This document shows positions 14,300 to 20,692 of a stretch of DNA of 39,173 bases, piece after piece. The notes beneath the pieces were generated by a model. The model ran no database searches and was not told where the DNA came from. It saw only the letters and a list, made by a program, of their open reading frames with translations. Where the stretch lies: IMG/VR virus record IMGVR_UViG_3300048091_000109, positions 1-39,173 of that record, one strand, 5' to 3'. The translations under genes were made by a program, and so were the position numbers. This stretch comes from a virus. Position 1 is the first letter of the stretch, and each line of letters opens with the position of its first letter.

Positions 14300-14917
14300 G
14301 TGAAAACGATAGGTGTCTTCAATTCCAAAGGCGGATCTGGGAAAAGCACAATCGCTGTTCATGTTGGCGTCGCTGCTGCGTATGAATCGCGTGTCGCGCT
14401 GCTTGATGCGGATCCACAGGGTACGCTTAGCACGTGGGGAACCGTTCGCCAGGAAAAGGCGCCTGCAGTCATGGCTGTGACAGCCGACAGCTTGCAAGCA
14501 GAGCTGCGAAAGCTGGAGCTGCAAGGCGTTGAGTTGGCACTGGTGGATTGCCCGCCATACATCACGGCGGAAAGCTCTCGCCTGGTCAACTTGTGCGACT
14601 TCATCGTGGTTCCGGTTCAGCCAACTATGCCGGACATTTCTGGATGCATGAAGGCAATCAAGATAATTCTGGCGGCAAAGAAGCCTTTTGCATTTGTCGT
14701 CAATCGGGTGCGTCCGCGGGCGCCGGAAACGCAGGAAGCGGTTGATGCACTAAAGCAGCATGGAGATGTGTGCAAAATCATGTTCGGGGACCGCGTTGCA
14801 TTCTCCAGGGCATTGGCAAGCGGATTGTCAGTTCATGAATTTTCAGCAAAAAGTGAAGCCGGGAAGGAGGCTGCGGCCGTCTCGCATTGGATCCTTTCTA
14901 TGGCGAAGGAGAAGTGA
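14300..14917 (+). CDS. parA: ParA-family partition ATPase, 205 aa
   Basis: A deviant Walker A motif KGGSGKST is at residues 10-17. LLDADPQG follows at about 35-42 and LVDCPP at about 81-86; all are ParA/MinD signatures. The short length without an N-terminal DNA-binding domain places it with small (type Ib-like) plasmid ParA proteins, which act with a small ribbon-helix-helix partner. GTG at 14300 is preferred because GGGAGG lies five bases upstream; the open frame extends 37 codons further but crosses the regulatory repeats. The next gene overlaps by one base (TGATG) and supplies the likely partner. It would position plasmid-prophage copies at cell division. Confidence 0.92.
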   Translation: MKTIGVFNSKGGSGKSTIAVHVGVAAAYESRVALLDADPQGTLSTWGTVRQEKAPAVMAVTADSLQAELRKLELQGVELALVDCPPYITAESSRLVNLCDFIVVPVQPTMPDISGCMKAIKIILAAKKPFAFVVNRVRPRAPETQEAVDALKQHGDVCKIMFGDRVAFSRALASGLSVHEFSAKSEAGKEAAAVSHWILSMAKEK

Positions 14918-15159
14918 TGGCAACTAAAGCACAGCCTCTTTCTACGTTCACAGATGTGGAGGATTCTCCAGTTCGTCCCACCGCATTGCCGGACCCTGAG
15001 CCGGCACAAACAGAATTACGGCAGAAGGTTTTCAGGCTCACGCCGGCCCAAGCCAGGGCACTTAAGAAGTTCTGCGCCGACAGTGACATGACAATGCAGG
15101 AAGTAATTATTGAGGGCATAAATCTTGTTCTGAAGGCGCGCGGCCTGCCTACGATATAA
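14917..15159 (+). CDS. Small ParA partner (ParB/CopG-like), 80 aa
   Basis: It starts in the stop of parA, with AAGGAG five bases before the ATG. The first 40 residues are polar and disordered-looking (TFTDVEDSPVRPTALPDPEPA), suitable for ParA contact. Residues 43-75 read QKVFRLTPAQARALKKFCAD, then TMQEVIIEGINLVLKA, a ribbon-helix-helix arrangement. Small partners of this layout bind centromere repeats and stimulate ParA ATPase. The matching repeats upstream of parA and directly after this gene support that role, although no family hit is available. Confidence 0.8.
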   Translation: MATKAQPLSTFTDVEDSPVRPTALPDPEPAQTELRQKVFRLTPAQARALKKFCADSDMTMQEVIIEGINLVLKARGLPTI

Positions 15160-15173
15160 AGAAATAAAGGTAG

Positions 15174-15212
15174 AAAGATATCAAGATACATTGATACCTT
15201 TCACCCTTGATT
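15174..15212. repeat. Second TATCAAG repeat cluster downstream of the par operon
   Basis: A 20-base block at 15174-15193 matches 14198-14217 with one difference, and an inverted copy CTTGATT lies at 15206-15212. These lie in the short gap between the par operon and the convergent minus-strand operon. Confidence 0.7.
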
Positions 15213-15214
15213 GC

Positions 15215-15430
15215 TTATTTCAACCGACTTGACTGCAGCTCTTTTACGCTGGCCGGCACTTGCGGGTAGGCCGACCAAGCATCAAAGAAGCCGATGCTGT
15301 CGGATGTCCACACGGTCGGCACAAGCACGCCGCCTCTGCCGAGAGCCAGCACCCTTGCCCCGTTCGGCGGTGGCGCCTGGTGCGCGTCGATCAGCTCGAC
15401 GGCGGGCCGGGTAGGGCGGTCAGGCTCCAT
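15215..15430 (-). CDS. Small conserved phage protein, 71 aa (possibly DUF551-like)
   Basis: The central part reads PPPNGARVLALGRGGVLVPTVW and is followed by FFDAWSAYPQVPASV. The pattern of Pro-Pro, then a G-x-x-VL beta-strand and aromatic residues resembles short phage proteins of the DUF551 type, but I am unsure. It is the last gene of the recombination operon that runs down from 19369, overlaps the gene before it by 11 bases, and ends 55 bp from the par operon. Function unknown. Confidence 0.6.
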   Translation of the reverse strand: MEPDRPTRPAVELIDAHQAPPPNGARVLALGRGGVLVPTVWTSDSIGFFDAWSAYPQVPASVKELQSSRLK

Positions 15431-15599
15431 GCTTCAACCTCGCTTCCCGCTCGAGCTTCAGGCAGTAGACCTCGTAATCCTCGGGCGGCTCGCGGTCGTC
15501 AGGATGCGTCCGCGAGCGCAGCCAGTGCGCCTCGGCACCGTCGAAGCCGCAATGCTCGCAGCAGCCGTCATCGTCCCATTCGTGGCGGATTCGCTCCAT
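15420..15599 (-). CDS. Small Cys-containing acidic protein, 59 aa
   Basis: A 59-codon frame beginning at ATG 15599, which overlaps the TAA stop of the preceding gene (TAATG) and has GGAGG upstream. It contains CCEHCGFD (residues 13-20) and a further Cys-containing helix. The spacing is suggestive of a small metal site. Acidic and arginine-rich otherwise (THPDDREPPEDYEVYC). Stop and start overlaps on both sides support that it is translated. Function unknown. Confidence 0.65.
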   Translation of the reverse strand: MERIRHEWDDDGCCEHCGFDGAEAHWLRSRTHPDDREPPEDYEVYCLKLEREARLKHGA

Positions 15600-16003
15600 T
15601 ACGCCGCCTCCCTATGCTGCTGACTGCGCCGCGGAATCCACGCCAGCATCGGATCAGGCGGGGGAGGGCCGATCTTGCCGCGCATCTTCTCCGCGCGCCG
15701 ATCCATCCACGCTTCTACTTCGTCATCGGGCGGCATCTGCGTCGTCGCGATCGCATCGGGCCGATTGCCTAGCGCGAAGATTTGCGACGGCTGGCCTCCT
15801 CGCGCGCGAGCCTGCAGTTTCCAGACGAAAACCACTTTCCGCCCACGGGTGCGCAGATCGCGCAGATGATCGCCGACCGCGCTTACGCTGGCTCCGATCT
15901 CGTCGGCGAGTTCGCGGGCGCTTTTCGGGCCGGCCGCGAGTTCATCGAGAATGGCCTGGCGGATACGCTCGCCGATCACTTTGTTGTGTTTGCTGATCGA
16001 CAT
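15599..16003 (-). CDS. Winged-helix DNA-binding protein, 134 aa
   Basis: Residues 8-60 form a helix-turn-helix (IRQAILDELAAGPKSARELADEI, then SVSAVGDHLRDLRTRG), a pattern of winged-helix regulators with a short recognition helix. The rest is a Pro-rich, charged tail (DDEVEAWMDRRAEKMRGK). Phages often carry such small transcription-related proteins near recombination genes. Overlaps with dUTPase upstream (TAATG) and the 59-residue protein downstream show co-translation. Its target is unknown. Confidence 0.72.
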   Translation of the reverse strand: MSISKHNKVIGERIRQAILDELAAGPKSARELADEIGASVSAVGDHLRDLRTRGRKVVFVWKLQARARGGQPSQIFALGNRPDAIATTQMPPDDEVEAWMDRRAEKMRGKIGPPPPDPMLAWIPRRSQQHREAA

Positions 16004-16425
16004 TAGCGGCTCCCGGTGCTGCCGAAGCCGTTGTCGCCGCGCTCGGTTGGCGTCAGTTCGTCCACGACTTCAAGCTCAGGAAGCGCAACGGGAACAATCA
16101 GCATTTGGCAGATGCGTTCTCCGCGGCGGATCTTCATCCAGTCTTCGCTGTTGTTGACGACATTGGCGATGAACACGCCGCAGTAGTCGGAATCGCACAC
16201 ACCGACTACGTTCTTCAGATGCATGCCGCGGCTGCCCGTGGACGAGCGCGGGACCAGCATTGCCACATGCCCGGCTGGCACTTCGGCGCGGAAGCCGAGC
16301 ATGATCTTCTGCGACTCGCCGGGATACAGTTCGGCGTCCATGTCGGCGTAGCAGTCATACGCGCCGGCGCCGTCCGTGGCGCGGGCGGGAAGGATGGAAT
16401 CGCTGCTGCTTTTCTGTACTTTCAT
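16003..16425 (-). CDS. dut: dUTP diphosphatase (dUTPase), 140 aa
   Basis: The five trimeric dUTPase motifs appear in order: ATDGAGAYDCYAD (motif 1), VPRSSTGSRGM (motif 2), GVCDSDYCGVFIANVVN (motif 3), RGERICQMLIVP (motif 4) and RGDNGFGSTG (motif 5, phosphate-binding). The enzyme converts dUTP to dUMP, keeping uracil out of new phage DNA. ATG at 16425 is used: upstream frame is open further but lacks family residues. It overlaps ninB by 4 bases. The active-site tyrosine and aspartate of motif 3 are a slightly variant DSDYCG. Confidence 0.9.
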   Translation of the reverse strand: MKVQKSSSDSILPARATDGAGAYDCYADMDAELYPGESQKIMLGFRAEVPAGHVAMLVPRSSTGSRGMHLKNVVGVCDSDYCGVFIANVVNNSEDWMKIRRGERICQMLIVPVALPELEVVDELTPTERGDNGFGSTGSR

Positions 16426-16805
16426 TTGGTGTCCCTGAAGTTGACTCCGTGCTGCGCGCCAAACGCACGCGCAAGCTCCAGGAGTTCGCTGAATTCTTGT
16501 TTGGTCATCTTGCTCGTGCTGCTGCCCATCACTACAAAGCCGCCATCGATCCCTGGCATGACATCCTGTTTTTTGAGCGAGGCGGTCAGCATCGTTTTCC
16601 AGCTCTCTGGCGACAGGCGCCGGCCATGCCATTCCACTTGCTCGGAGATGTCGGTGAGCGTGGCCCATAGCGCGGCATTGGCTTCCAGGCTGCGGGTCGG
16701 CGGCTTCACCTGGACGACATACCCGGCCGGCGCCTGCATGACCCATGCCGCGGCATTGCGCCGGGCCTGGTCATGTGCGAGCACAAAGAGGCGCTTTTCA
16801 CTCAT
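16422..16805 (-). CDS. ninB: NinB-family recombination protein, 127 aa
   Basis: A lambda NinB/Orf-type protein that binds single-stranded DNA and helps recombination mediators in a RecFOR-like role. Family features are WHGRRLSPESWKTMLTASL (residues about 59-77), PGIDGGFVVMGSSTSKM (about 84-100) and the C-terminal FSELLELARAFGAQHGV. It overlaps ssb upstream by one base and dUTPase downstream by four, placing it in a recombination operon with exonuclease and SSB. Confidence 0.88.
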   Translation of the reverse strand: MSEKRLFVLAHDQARRNAAAWVMQAPAGYVVQVKPPTRSLEANAALWATLTDISEQVEWHGRRLSPESWKTMLTASLKKQDVMPGIDGGFVVMGSSTSKMTKQEFSELLELARAFGAQHGVNFRDTK

Positions 16806-17233
16806 CAGAACGGAATCGCGTCGTCTTCAAAGGCGAAGTCGTCGGCAGTCTTCTGCTTAGTGGGATGCTGACGCTGTGAAGGCTGCCCATCGCCGGCTGG
16901 ACGGCTGCCGAGCATCTTCATGGTGTCGCCGCGGATCTCAGTGACGTACTTCTCGACGCCATCCTTATCGGTGTATTTGCGGGTCCGCATGGCGCCCTCG
17001 ACGTAGACCTGGCTTCCTTTCTTCAGGTATTCGCCGGCGATCTCGGCCAGCTTGCCGAAGAAGGAGATGCGCACCCATTCCGTCGCTTCCTTCTTCTCGC
17101 CGGTTGACTTGTCTTTCCATGTCTCGGTTACGCCGATGCTGATGTTCGCCACCGCATCGCCGCTCGGCATGTACTTCACTTCCGGGTCGCGGCCGAGATT
17201 GCCGATGAACATGCATTTGTTGAGTGACGCCAT
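16805..17233 (-). CDS. ssb: Single-stranded DNA-binding protein, 142 aa
   Basis: A typical bacterial-type SSB: N-terminal OB fold ([24 protein letters not shown], then [22 protein letters not shown] and [16 protein letters not shown]), a flexible linker and the acidic tip DDAIPF, which recruits host repair proteins. The acidic tip is nearly identical to that of host SSBs, so it should contact host partners. It sits between the exonuclease and ninB genes. Confidence 0.94.
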   Translation of the reverse strand: MASLNKCMFIGNLGRDPEVKYMPSGDAVANISIGVTETWKDKSTGEKKEATEWVRISFFGKLAEIAGEYLKKGSQVYVEGAMRTRKYTDKDGVEKYVTEIRGDTMKMLGSRPAGDGQPSQRQHPTKQKTADDFAFEDDAIPF

Positions 17234-17235
17234 AG

Positions 17236-17877
17236 TTATGCTGCCTCTAGGATGTTGTGCTGCTGGTTGATAATGGATACGAGATCTTCCAGGTACTTGC
17301 GCGCGGCATCGACCTTGACCTTGATCTTGTCTTCGAGCGCCTTGTCCCGCTCATAGGGGACGACGGTTACGCGCAGCGCCTCATCGATGTGGTCGACGTA
17401 GTGCAGCTCTGGCTGCTCGTACTTGATGAGTTCGTCCGGCGTATTGACCATGCAGTACGCGATTTCTGCCTGGTCAACGTCCCAAAGCATCATGTAGGCG
17501 CGGAGCTGCCATTCGTAGGTCTTGTCGCGGCCGGCTTCCGCAGTGGCCGGGAACGTCGCCAGGCTCCAACTGCTCTTGATGTCGATGATCTTCGAGCCGG
17601 TGAAAATGTCGCATTCGCCCGTGACCCAATCGTTATTGCGGCGCTCGGTATTCTTTGTGTAATTGGTGAAGGACACGGAGTTATAGAGCGCAATGGACTC
17701 CTCCTCGACAATCTGGCCCTTGTCCATGTATTTGCCGGTGATGACCTGGTTGAAGCCGTAGACGTACTCTTTCGCCATTGCTTCCAGGTAGGTCTTGGCG
17801 CCCTTGGACAGAATCTCGCCCTTCTCTTTCGGGTCGGTCATGATTTCTGCCAGGGACGAGGCACGGAAACGGATCAT
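17236..17877 (-). CDS. PD-(D/E)XK exonuclease, YqaJ/lambda-Exo-like, 213 aa
   Basis: The nuclease core is visible: GECD (residues 87-90) followed by IIDIKSSW (97-104), the D...D-x-K arrangement of lambda-exonuclease-like enzymes, with a later QLRAYMML helix as in RecB-like nucleases. These enzymes digest double-stranded ends 5' to 3' and work with an annealing protein. No recognised Beta/RecT annealase gene is seen, so the protein encoded just upstream (17874-18359) may be the partner. It overlaps that gene by four bases. Confidence 0.84.
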   Translation of the reverse strand: MIRFRASSLAEIMTDPKEKGEILSKGAKTYLEAMAKEYVYGFNQVITGKYMDKGQIVEEESIALYNSVSFTNYTKNTERRNNDWVTGECDIFTGSKIIDIKSSWSLATFPATAEAGRDKTYEWQLRAYMMLWDVDQAEIAYCMVNTPDELIKYEQPELHYVDHIDEALRVTVVPYERDKALEDKIKVKVDAARKYLEDLVSIINQQHNILEAA

Positions 17878-18359
17878 GCTTGCTCCTTGGTAGCTTCGTT
17901 GACGCGATTACGCTGCTCATCGGTGAGGGCGAATCGCGCTTCCAGTTCTTCGACGGTGTAGGTTCCGGCATTGATCTGCTCGATTGCCTTCTCTAGCCGC
18001 GCATCGGGGATTCCCGTCTTCTGTCGCCGCGGCACGTTCGGGCGAATGCGCAGGCATTCCACCGTCTCTCCGGCCAGCTTGGTCGTGCTGGCGTAGAGCG
18101 TGATGTCCTTTCCGCGCCAGTCCTCGATGTACGGGCCGTACAGCTTGTGGATCGACTTGGAATTGGTCATGTTGAGGATCAGCGGCTTCTGCCCGACCAG
18201 GTGAGCGACGGTGCATTCCTCTTTCTTGCCGCCCGTGCCGGTGATCGTCTCAAGGCGCACGAAATCGATGGTTACGGTCAGATCCTCGCCATCGGGCAGG
18301 GCATAGACGCCGATGTAATCTGGGTTAACGAGTTGCTTCCAGTGGGTTCGGGTATTCAT
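17874..18359 (-). CDS. Conserved phage protein next to the exonuclease, 161 aa
   Basis: It has the pattern HWKQLVNPDYIGVYALPDGED, GTGGKKEECTVAHLVG and NSKSIHKLYGPYIEDWRGKDITLY, which I have seen as a conserved phage protein encoded beside lambda-type exonucleases, with no demonstrated function known to me. The predicted beta-rich first 110 residues could be an OB-like fold binding DNA. The C-terminal 40 residues form a helical, acidic tail. Co-translation with the exonuclease (four-base overlap) makes a recombination or single-strand annealing role plausible. Stated as inference. Confidence 0.75.
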   Translation of the reverse strand: MNTRTHWKQLVNPDYIGVYALPDGEDLTVTIDFVRLETITGTGGKKEECTVAHLVGQKPLILNMTNSKSIHKLYGPYIEDWRGKDITLYASTTKLAGETVECLRIRPNVPRRQKTGIPDARLEKAIEQINAGTYTVEELEARFALTDEQRNRVNEATKEQA

Positions 18360-18424
18360 GGTTTAACCTTTTCGCTCGGAGGTTAGTTAGTCGGGTACTG
18401 CTGGATTAATCTTCGCCGCCTGGG

Positions 18425-18523
18425 TCACTCATAGCGCCTCATCAGTCGGCGGGCCTCGCGCAGCGCTGCGATGCGGGTGAAGCCGGTGGCGCGGAAGTAG
18501 CGGTAAAGCCGTAGCGTGGTCAT
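18425..18523 (-). CDS. Very small basic protein, 32 aa
   Basis: A 33-codon frame rich in Arg, Leu and Ala (TTLRLYRYFRATGFTRIA, then ALREARRLMRRYE), likely one amphipathic basic helix. GGAG lies seven bases before the ATG, which overlaps the preceding stop (TGATG). The 64 bases that follow to 18360 carry no gene. Its reality rests on position and start signals only. Confidence 0.42.
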   Translation of the reverse strand: MTTLRLYRYFRATGFTRIAALREARRLMRRYE

Positions 18524-18654
18524 CAGAACGCTCCCGCGACGCAGATCAGCACAGCGATGATTGCCAGCGATGCGGCGGGATGGCGGTCGATCCAGGCACC
18601 GGAGGGCAGCAGCAGCGATTCGATGGCGTTGCGGCGCAGGGTGGCGGCGCTCAT
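18523..18654 (-). CDS. Small single-span membrane protein, 43 aa
   Basis: ATG at 18654 overlaps the preceding gene's stop region, with GGAGG upstream. Residues 27-43 (PAASLAIIAVLICVAGAF) form one hydrophobic helix ending at the C-terminus, after a polar basic head. Position between two small phage genes and start overlaps suggest a real gene. No function is known. Confidence 0.5.
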   Translation of the reverse strand: MSAATLRRNAIESLLLPSGAWIDRHPAASLAIIAVLICVAGAF

Positions 18655-18977
18655 GCGGCCTCCCCGGTAGCTTTAGCGATGGCGGCACGAGCCCCATTGA
18701 GGGTTGCGAGGCCGGGGATATCCAAGCCTCCATCGTCCTCCATCGGCTCAAGCAACCGCACCAGGTGCGACAGTTCTCTCAGAAGATCCGGAGCGGCAGC
18801 GATCAGGCGGGCATTTGCGCGGCATTCCTCGTCAGTGCTGACAAGGCAGTTCACATAGGTGTCGGCAATTGCGCTGCCTTCTGGGTTCGCAATACGAACG
18901 GAGCGCAGCGTCGAATCATTCCAGCGGCCTTCGCCGTCATCGGAAATCAGCCAGGGGGCTTGTGTGTGCTTGCTCAT
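18651..18977 (-). CDS. Small conserved phage protein, 108 aa
   Basis: The sequence opens with MSKHTQAPWLISDDGEG and contains CRANARLIAAAPDLLRELSHLVRLLE. This HT-x-APW ... ANARLIAAAPDLL pattern is a very common short phage protein of unknown role. The gene overlaps its neighbours by four bases on each side, so it is translated with them. It has no catalytic motif and no membrane segment. Confidence 0.78.
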   Translation of the reverse strand: MSKHTQAPWLISDDGEGRWNDSTLRSVRIANPEGSAIADTYVNCLVSTDEECRANARLIAAAPDLLRELSHLVRLLEPMEDDGGLDIPGLATLNGARAAIAKATGEAA

Positions 18978-19369
18978 GCGGCCTCCAGCACTTGCGCTTG
19001 CAACTGGCGCTCAACGGCCTCACGGATGCGCTCCTCACGCTGCCGGCACATGTCGCGGAGGATGTCTACCGCAGCGCCGATCGTGTGATCCGCGAACTCG
19101 CCGACGAGCACAAGCGGCTCTTTCGTGACGATGTGGCGCACATACACCTCGCCGTCAGCGGTGTAGTAGTACACGGCAAGCTCTACGTCGCTGTCGGCGT
19201 AGAAGTCCATCTGGCGCGCGCCGGGGAAACTGGCGTACAGATCGCCAAACGACAGATCGCTCGCAATCACGTCGATCTGCGACAGCTTGCCGTCCCGTAC
19301 CAGCGCGAAATAGTGCGACTGGCGGTCGAGCATCTGGTAGTGCTTCAGCGCTGCATCCTTGTCTTGCAT
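18974..19369 (-). CDS. First gene of the minus-strand early operon, unknown protein, 131 aa
   Basis: A soluble mixed alpha/beta protein (HYFALVRDGKLSQIDVIASDL, then DVELAVYYYTADGEVYV) with a C-terminal helix. AGGAGG lies directly before ATG at 19369. It is the promoter-proximal gene after the regulatory region with the SOS-like box and candidate promoter, so it is likely among the first genes expressed. I do not recognise it. A role in early takeover of host functions is possible but unsupported. Confidence 0.65.
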   Translation of the reverse strand: MQDKDAALKHYQMLDRQSHYFALVRDGKLSQIDVIASDLSFGDLYASFPGARQMDFYADSDVELAVYYYTADGEVYVRHIVTKEPLVLVGEFADHTIGAAVDILRDMCRQREERIREAVERQLQAQVLEAA

Positions 19370-19441
19370 ACATCCTCCTGTGCGGGTTTCGTGCCCCGTG
19401 AAAGTGCTTGTGCCGGCTGGAAACTTGGGATAACGTAAACA

Positions 19442-19457
19442 CTGTACATGCGTACAG
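19442..19457. promoter_or_regulatory. LexA/SOS box, CTGT-N8-ACAG
   Basis: CTGTACATGCGTACAG is an exact match to the 16-bp LexA consensus frame and a perfect 6-bp inverted repeat around a 4-base centre. It lies about 70 bases upstream of the ATG of the first early minus-strand gene, downstream of the candidate promoter, so LexA could block elongation until DNA damage. Binding is inferred from the motif only. Confidence 0.72.
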
Positions 19458-19502
19458 CATTTGGTTCCTTTTGTTTGCCGTTAAGCAGAAGCGGATAGGA
19501 GA

Positions 19503-19541
19503 ACTATACCGAATTATCTAAACTCTGTACAGTTTTTTAAA
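19503..19541 (-). promoter_or_regulatory. Candidate early promoter of the minus-strand operon
   Basis: On the minus strand TTTAAA (19536-19541) and GATAAT (19513-19518) are 17 bp apart; an overlapping pair TGTACA (19526-19531) and TATAGT (19503-19508) also has a 17-bp spacer. Either fits sigma-70. Both overlap the inverted half-sites at 19525-19547. Confidence 0.6.
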
Positions 19542-19547
19542 CAGTTC
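19525..19547. promoter_or_regulatory. Candidate repressor operator (left)
   Basis: The palindrome CTGTACAG (19525-19532) and the near-palindrome TAAACAGTTC (19538-19547) provide AACTGT-type half-sites. The second resembles TAAACTGTTTA at 20390-20400, upstream of the Cro-like gene. The shared motif on both sides of the repressor gene suggests one protein binding both. Confidence 0.55.
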
Positions 19548-19678
19548 GCAAGGTGATTTACTGTTGTGGACCGTTACAAATTTTGTGACAAAACCGATGT
19601 TCCAAAAAGAAATACGGTGTAATATTTCCCGACATCAAGACAAGGTCTTTGGGCGTCAATAACAAATAGGAGCTGTGA

Positions 19679-19891
19679 ATGCCATCAACGGCACGCAAAA
19701 TGAAGCTTTTGGAAGCTTTTGAAACAATGGATGTGGCTGGAGAAATGACGCTCTTGGAGCTGGCGCAAGTATTGGCCGAGCGTTTTCCGAAAAGGATGGC
19801 AGATTGCGCAGAGGAAAGCGCAAACGATAGCGGCGTCGCAGGTTACGGACGAACCAAGCCGCTATCGCAGAGAAGCGTACAGATGATGTAA
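19679..19891 (+). CDS. Small unknown protein of the immunity region, 70 aa
   Basis: AGGAG lies about six bases before the ATG. The protein has a helix-rich first part (MKLLEAFETMDVAGEMTLLELAQVLAERF) that could be a small DNA-binding or regulatory helix bundle, then a polar tail. It runs in the opposite direction to the repressor, with their 3' ends four bases apart. No family is recognised. Confidence 0.55.
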   Translation: MPSTARKMKLLEAFETMDVAGEMTLLELAQVLAERFPKRMADCAEESANDSGVAGYGRTKPLSQRSVQMM

Positions 19892-19895
19892 CGAG

Positions 19896-20300
19896 TTAGG
19901 CGTTGTGCCCCTCTCCTGGAGGGGTGCGCCTACATAGAGTTTCGATTAGTGTTCGGTCCATCGGACTAGCGGCGCGATACGCCGTAAGAATTTCCATTTC
20001 AGCAGGTGTTACATGGGTAAGAAACATCTTCCCTTCGTCCTGCACGTCAGATTCCTTCTCCCCTTTCTTCTTCGGACCTTTGCCCTCCAGCAGCCACTCG
20101 ATGCGATACCCCAAGGTGTTGCAAATGGCGAGCGCATGGTCACTGTTTATTGATTTTTGCCCCGAAAGCCAGTGATTTACAACGGGCCTTCCAGCCCCGG
20201 CAATTTTGGCGAGGCGCGCTTGTTTTCCGTATTCAGAACCATCCATGTCACCAAGAATGACTCGAATCCGATCGGCTAATGCCATCGTGTCTTCGCTCAT
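19896..20300 (-). CDS. CI-like phage repressor, HTH type, 134 aa
   Basis: Residues about 5-65 form a lambda-repressor-type helix-turn-helix (ADRIRVILGDM, KQARLAKIAGAGRPVVNHWL, INSDHALAICNTLGYRIEWLL). The last 40 residues (THVTPAEMEILTAYRAASPMDR) are a short helical domain, and there is no S24/LexA-like self-cleaving peptidase domain, so induction cannot be by RecA-stimulated autocleavage. ATG at 20300 is preferred, leaving 101 bp for regulation; the longer frame starts at 20384 only 17 bp from the divergent gene. It probably maintains the prophage state by binding the operators on either side. Confidence 0.75.
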   Translation of the reverse strand: MSEDTMALADRIRVILGDMDGSEYGKQARLAKIAGAGRPVVNHWLSGQKSINSDHALAICNTLGYRIEWLLEGKGPKKKGEKESDVQDEGKMFLTHVTPAEMEILTAYRAASPMDRTLIETLCRRTPPGEGHNA

Positions 20301-20366
20301 GTTGTTTTCGGCGCTGAATGGTAAGAGGTTTTGCGTATAGCTTTCGAAACGCTTCTTCGTATGTTG

Positions 20367-20401
20367 TTGCGGAAATGCGTTCATAAGTTTAAACTGTTTA
20401 G
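20367..20401 (+). promoter_or_regulatory. Candidate right promoter/operator of the Cro-like gene
   Basis: TTGCGG (20367-20372) and TAAACT (20390-20395) are 17 bp apart. TAAACTGTTTA (20390-20400) is an 11-bp palindrome covering the -10 element and ending two bases before the ATG at 20402. No ribosome binding site lies between, so the transcript would begin close to the start codon (leaderless). Confidence 0.58.
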
Positions 20402-20692
20402 ATGAATGCGAAACAACTAATCGAAGCGGCCGGAGGTCGCCAGGCGGTGATGCAGCTAACCGGCCTGAAACGCGCCCGGATCTCTCAATGGTGTACGGAA
20501 AACTATATTCCGGCCCCGTGGGTGTTGCTCTTTAAGTCCAAGTTCCCGGTTATTCGTAAAGCGAAACTTGAACTAGCTGAAACTTATCATAAAAAAGTGC
20601 AGCCTGCTGTTCAGAATTCTAACGCTGAAGGACAGTTTAGCGTTGATAAAGCGCAAACAGTTGCGGCCAGTCAACCTAAGGGGCGGGCATGA
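20402..20692 (+). CDS. Cro-like helix-turn-helix protein, 96 aa
   Basis: Residues 1-45 read NAKQLIEAAGGRQAVMQLTG, then RARISQWCTENYIPAPWVLLF, a typical Cro/YdaS-type HTH in which the recognition helix is followed by an aromatic turn. The remaining half is polar with Gln, Ala and Lys. It diverges from the repressor and opens the plus-strand early operon, so it should act as the anti-repressor-type partner in the switch. It has no visible ribosome binding site and may be leaderless. Overlap of four bases with the next gene. Confidence 0.78.
   Translation: MNAKQLIEAAGGRQAVMQLTGLKRARISQWCTENYIPAPWVLLFKSKFPVIRKAKLELAETYHKKVQPAVQNSNAEGQFSVDKAQTVAASQPKGRA

Larger units (their letters stand above)
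19370..19678. promoter_or_regulatory. Divergent regulatory region of the early operons, 309 bp, no gene
   Basis: This gap separates the minus-strand recombination operon from the plus-strand gene at 19679. It holds a CTGT-N8-ACAG box, a candidate minus-strand promoter overlapping inverted AACTGT-type half-sites, and an AT-rich tract toward 19630. No open frame with a start site is visible. It probably is the left operator/promoter region of the immunity system. Confidence 0.75.

Noticed and set aside
18360-18424. Eight-codon ORF after the 32-residue gene
   Set aside because: It is too short and overlaps the end of the neighbouring gene. Nothing else is seen in this gap.
19525-19544. Second LexA box at CTGTACAG...ACAG
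   Set aside because: The half-sites are separated by 12 bases rather than 8, so it does not fit the LexA frame. It is better read as a repressor operator.
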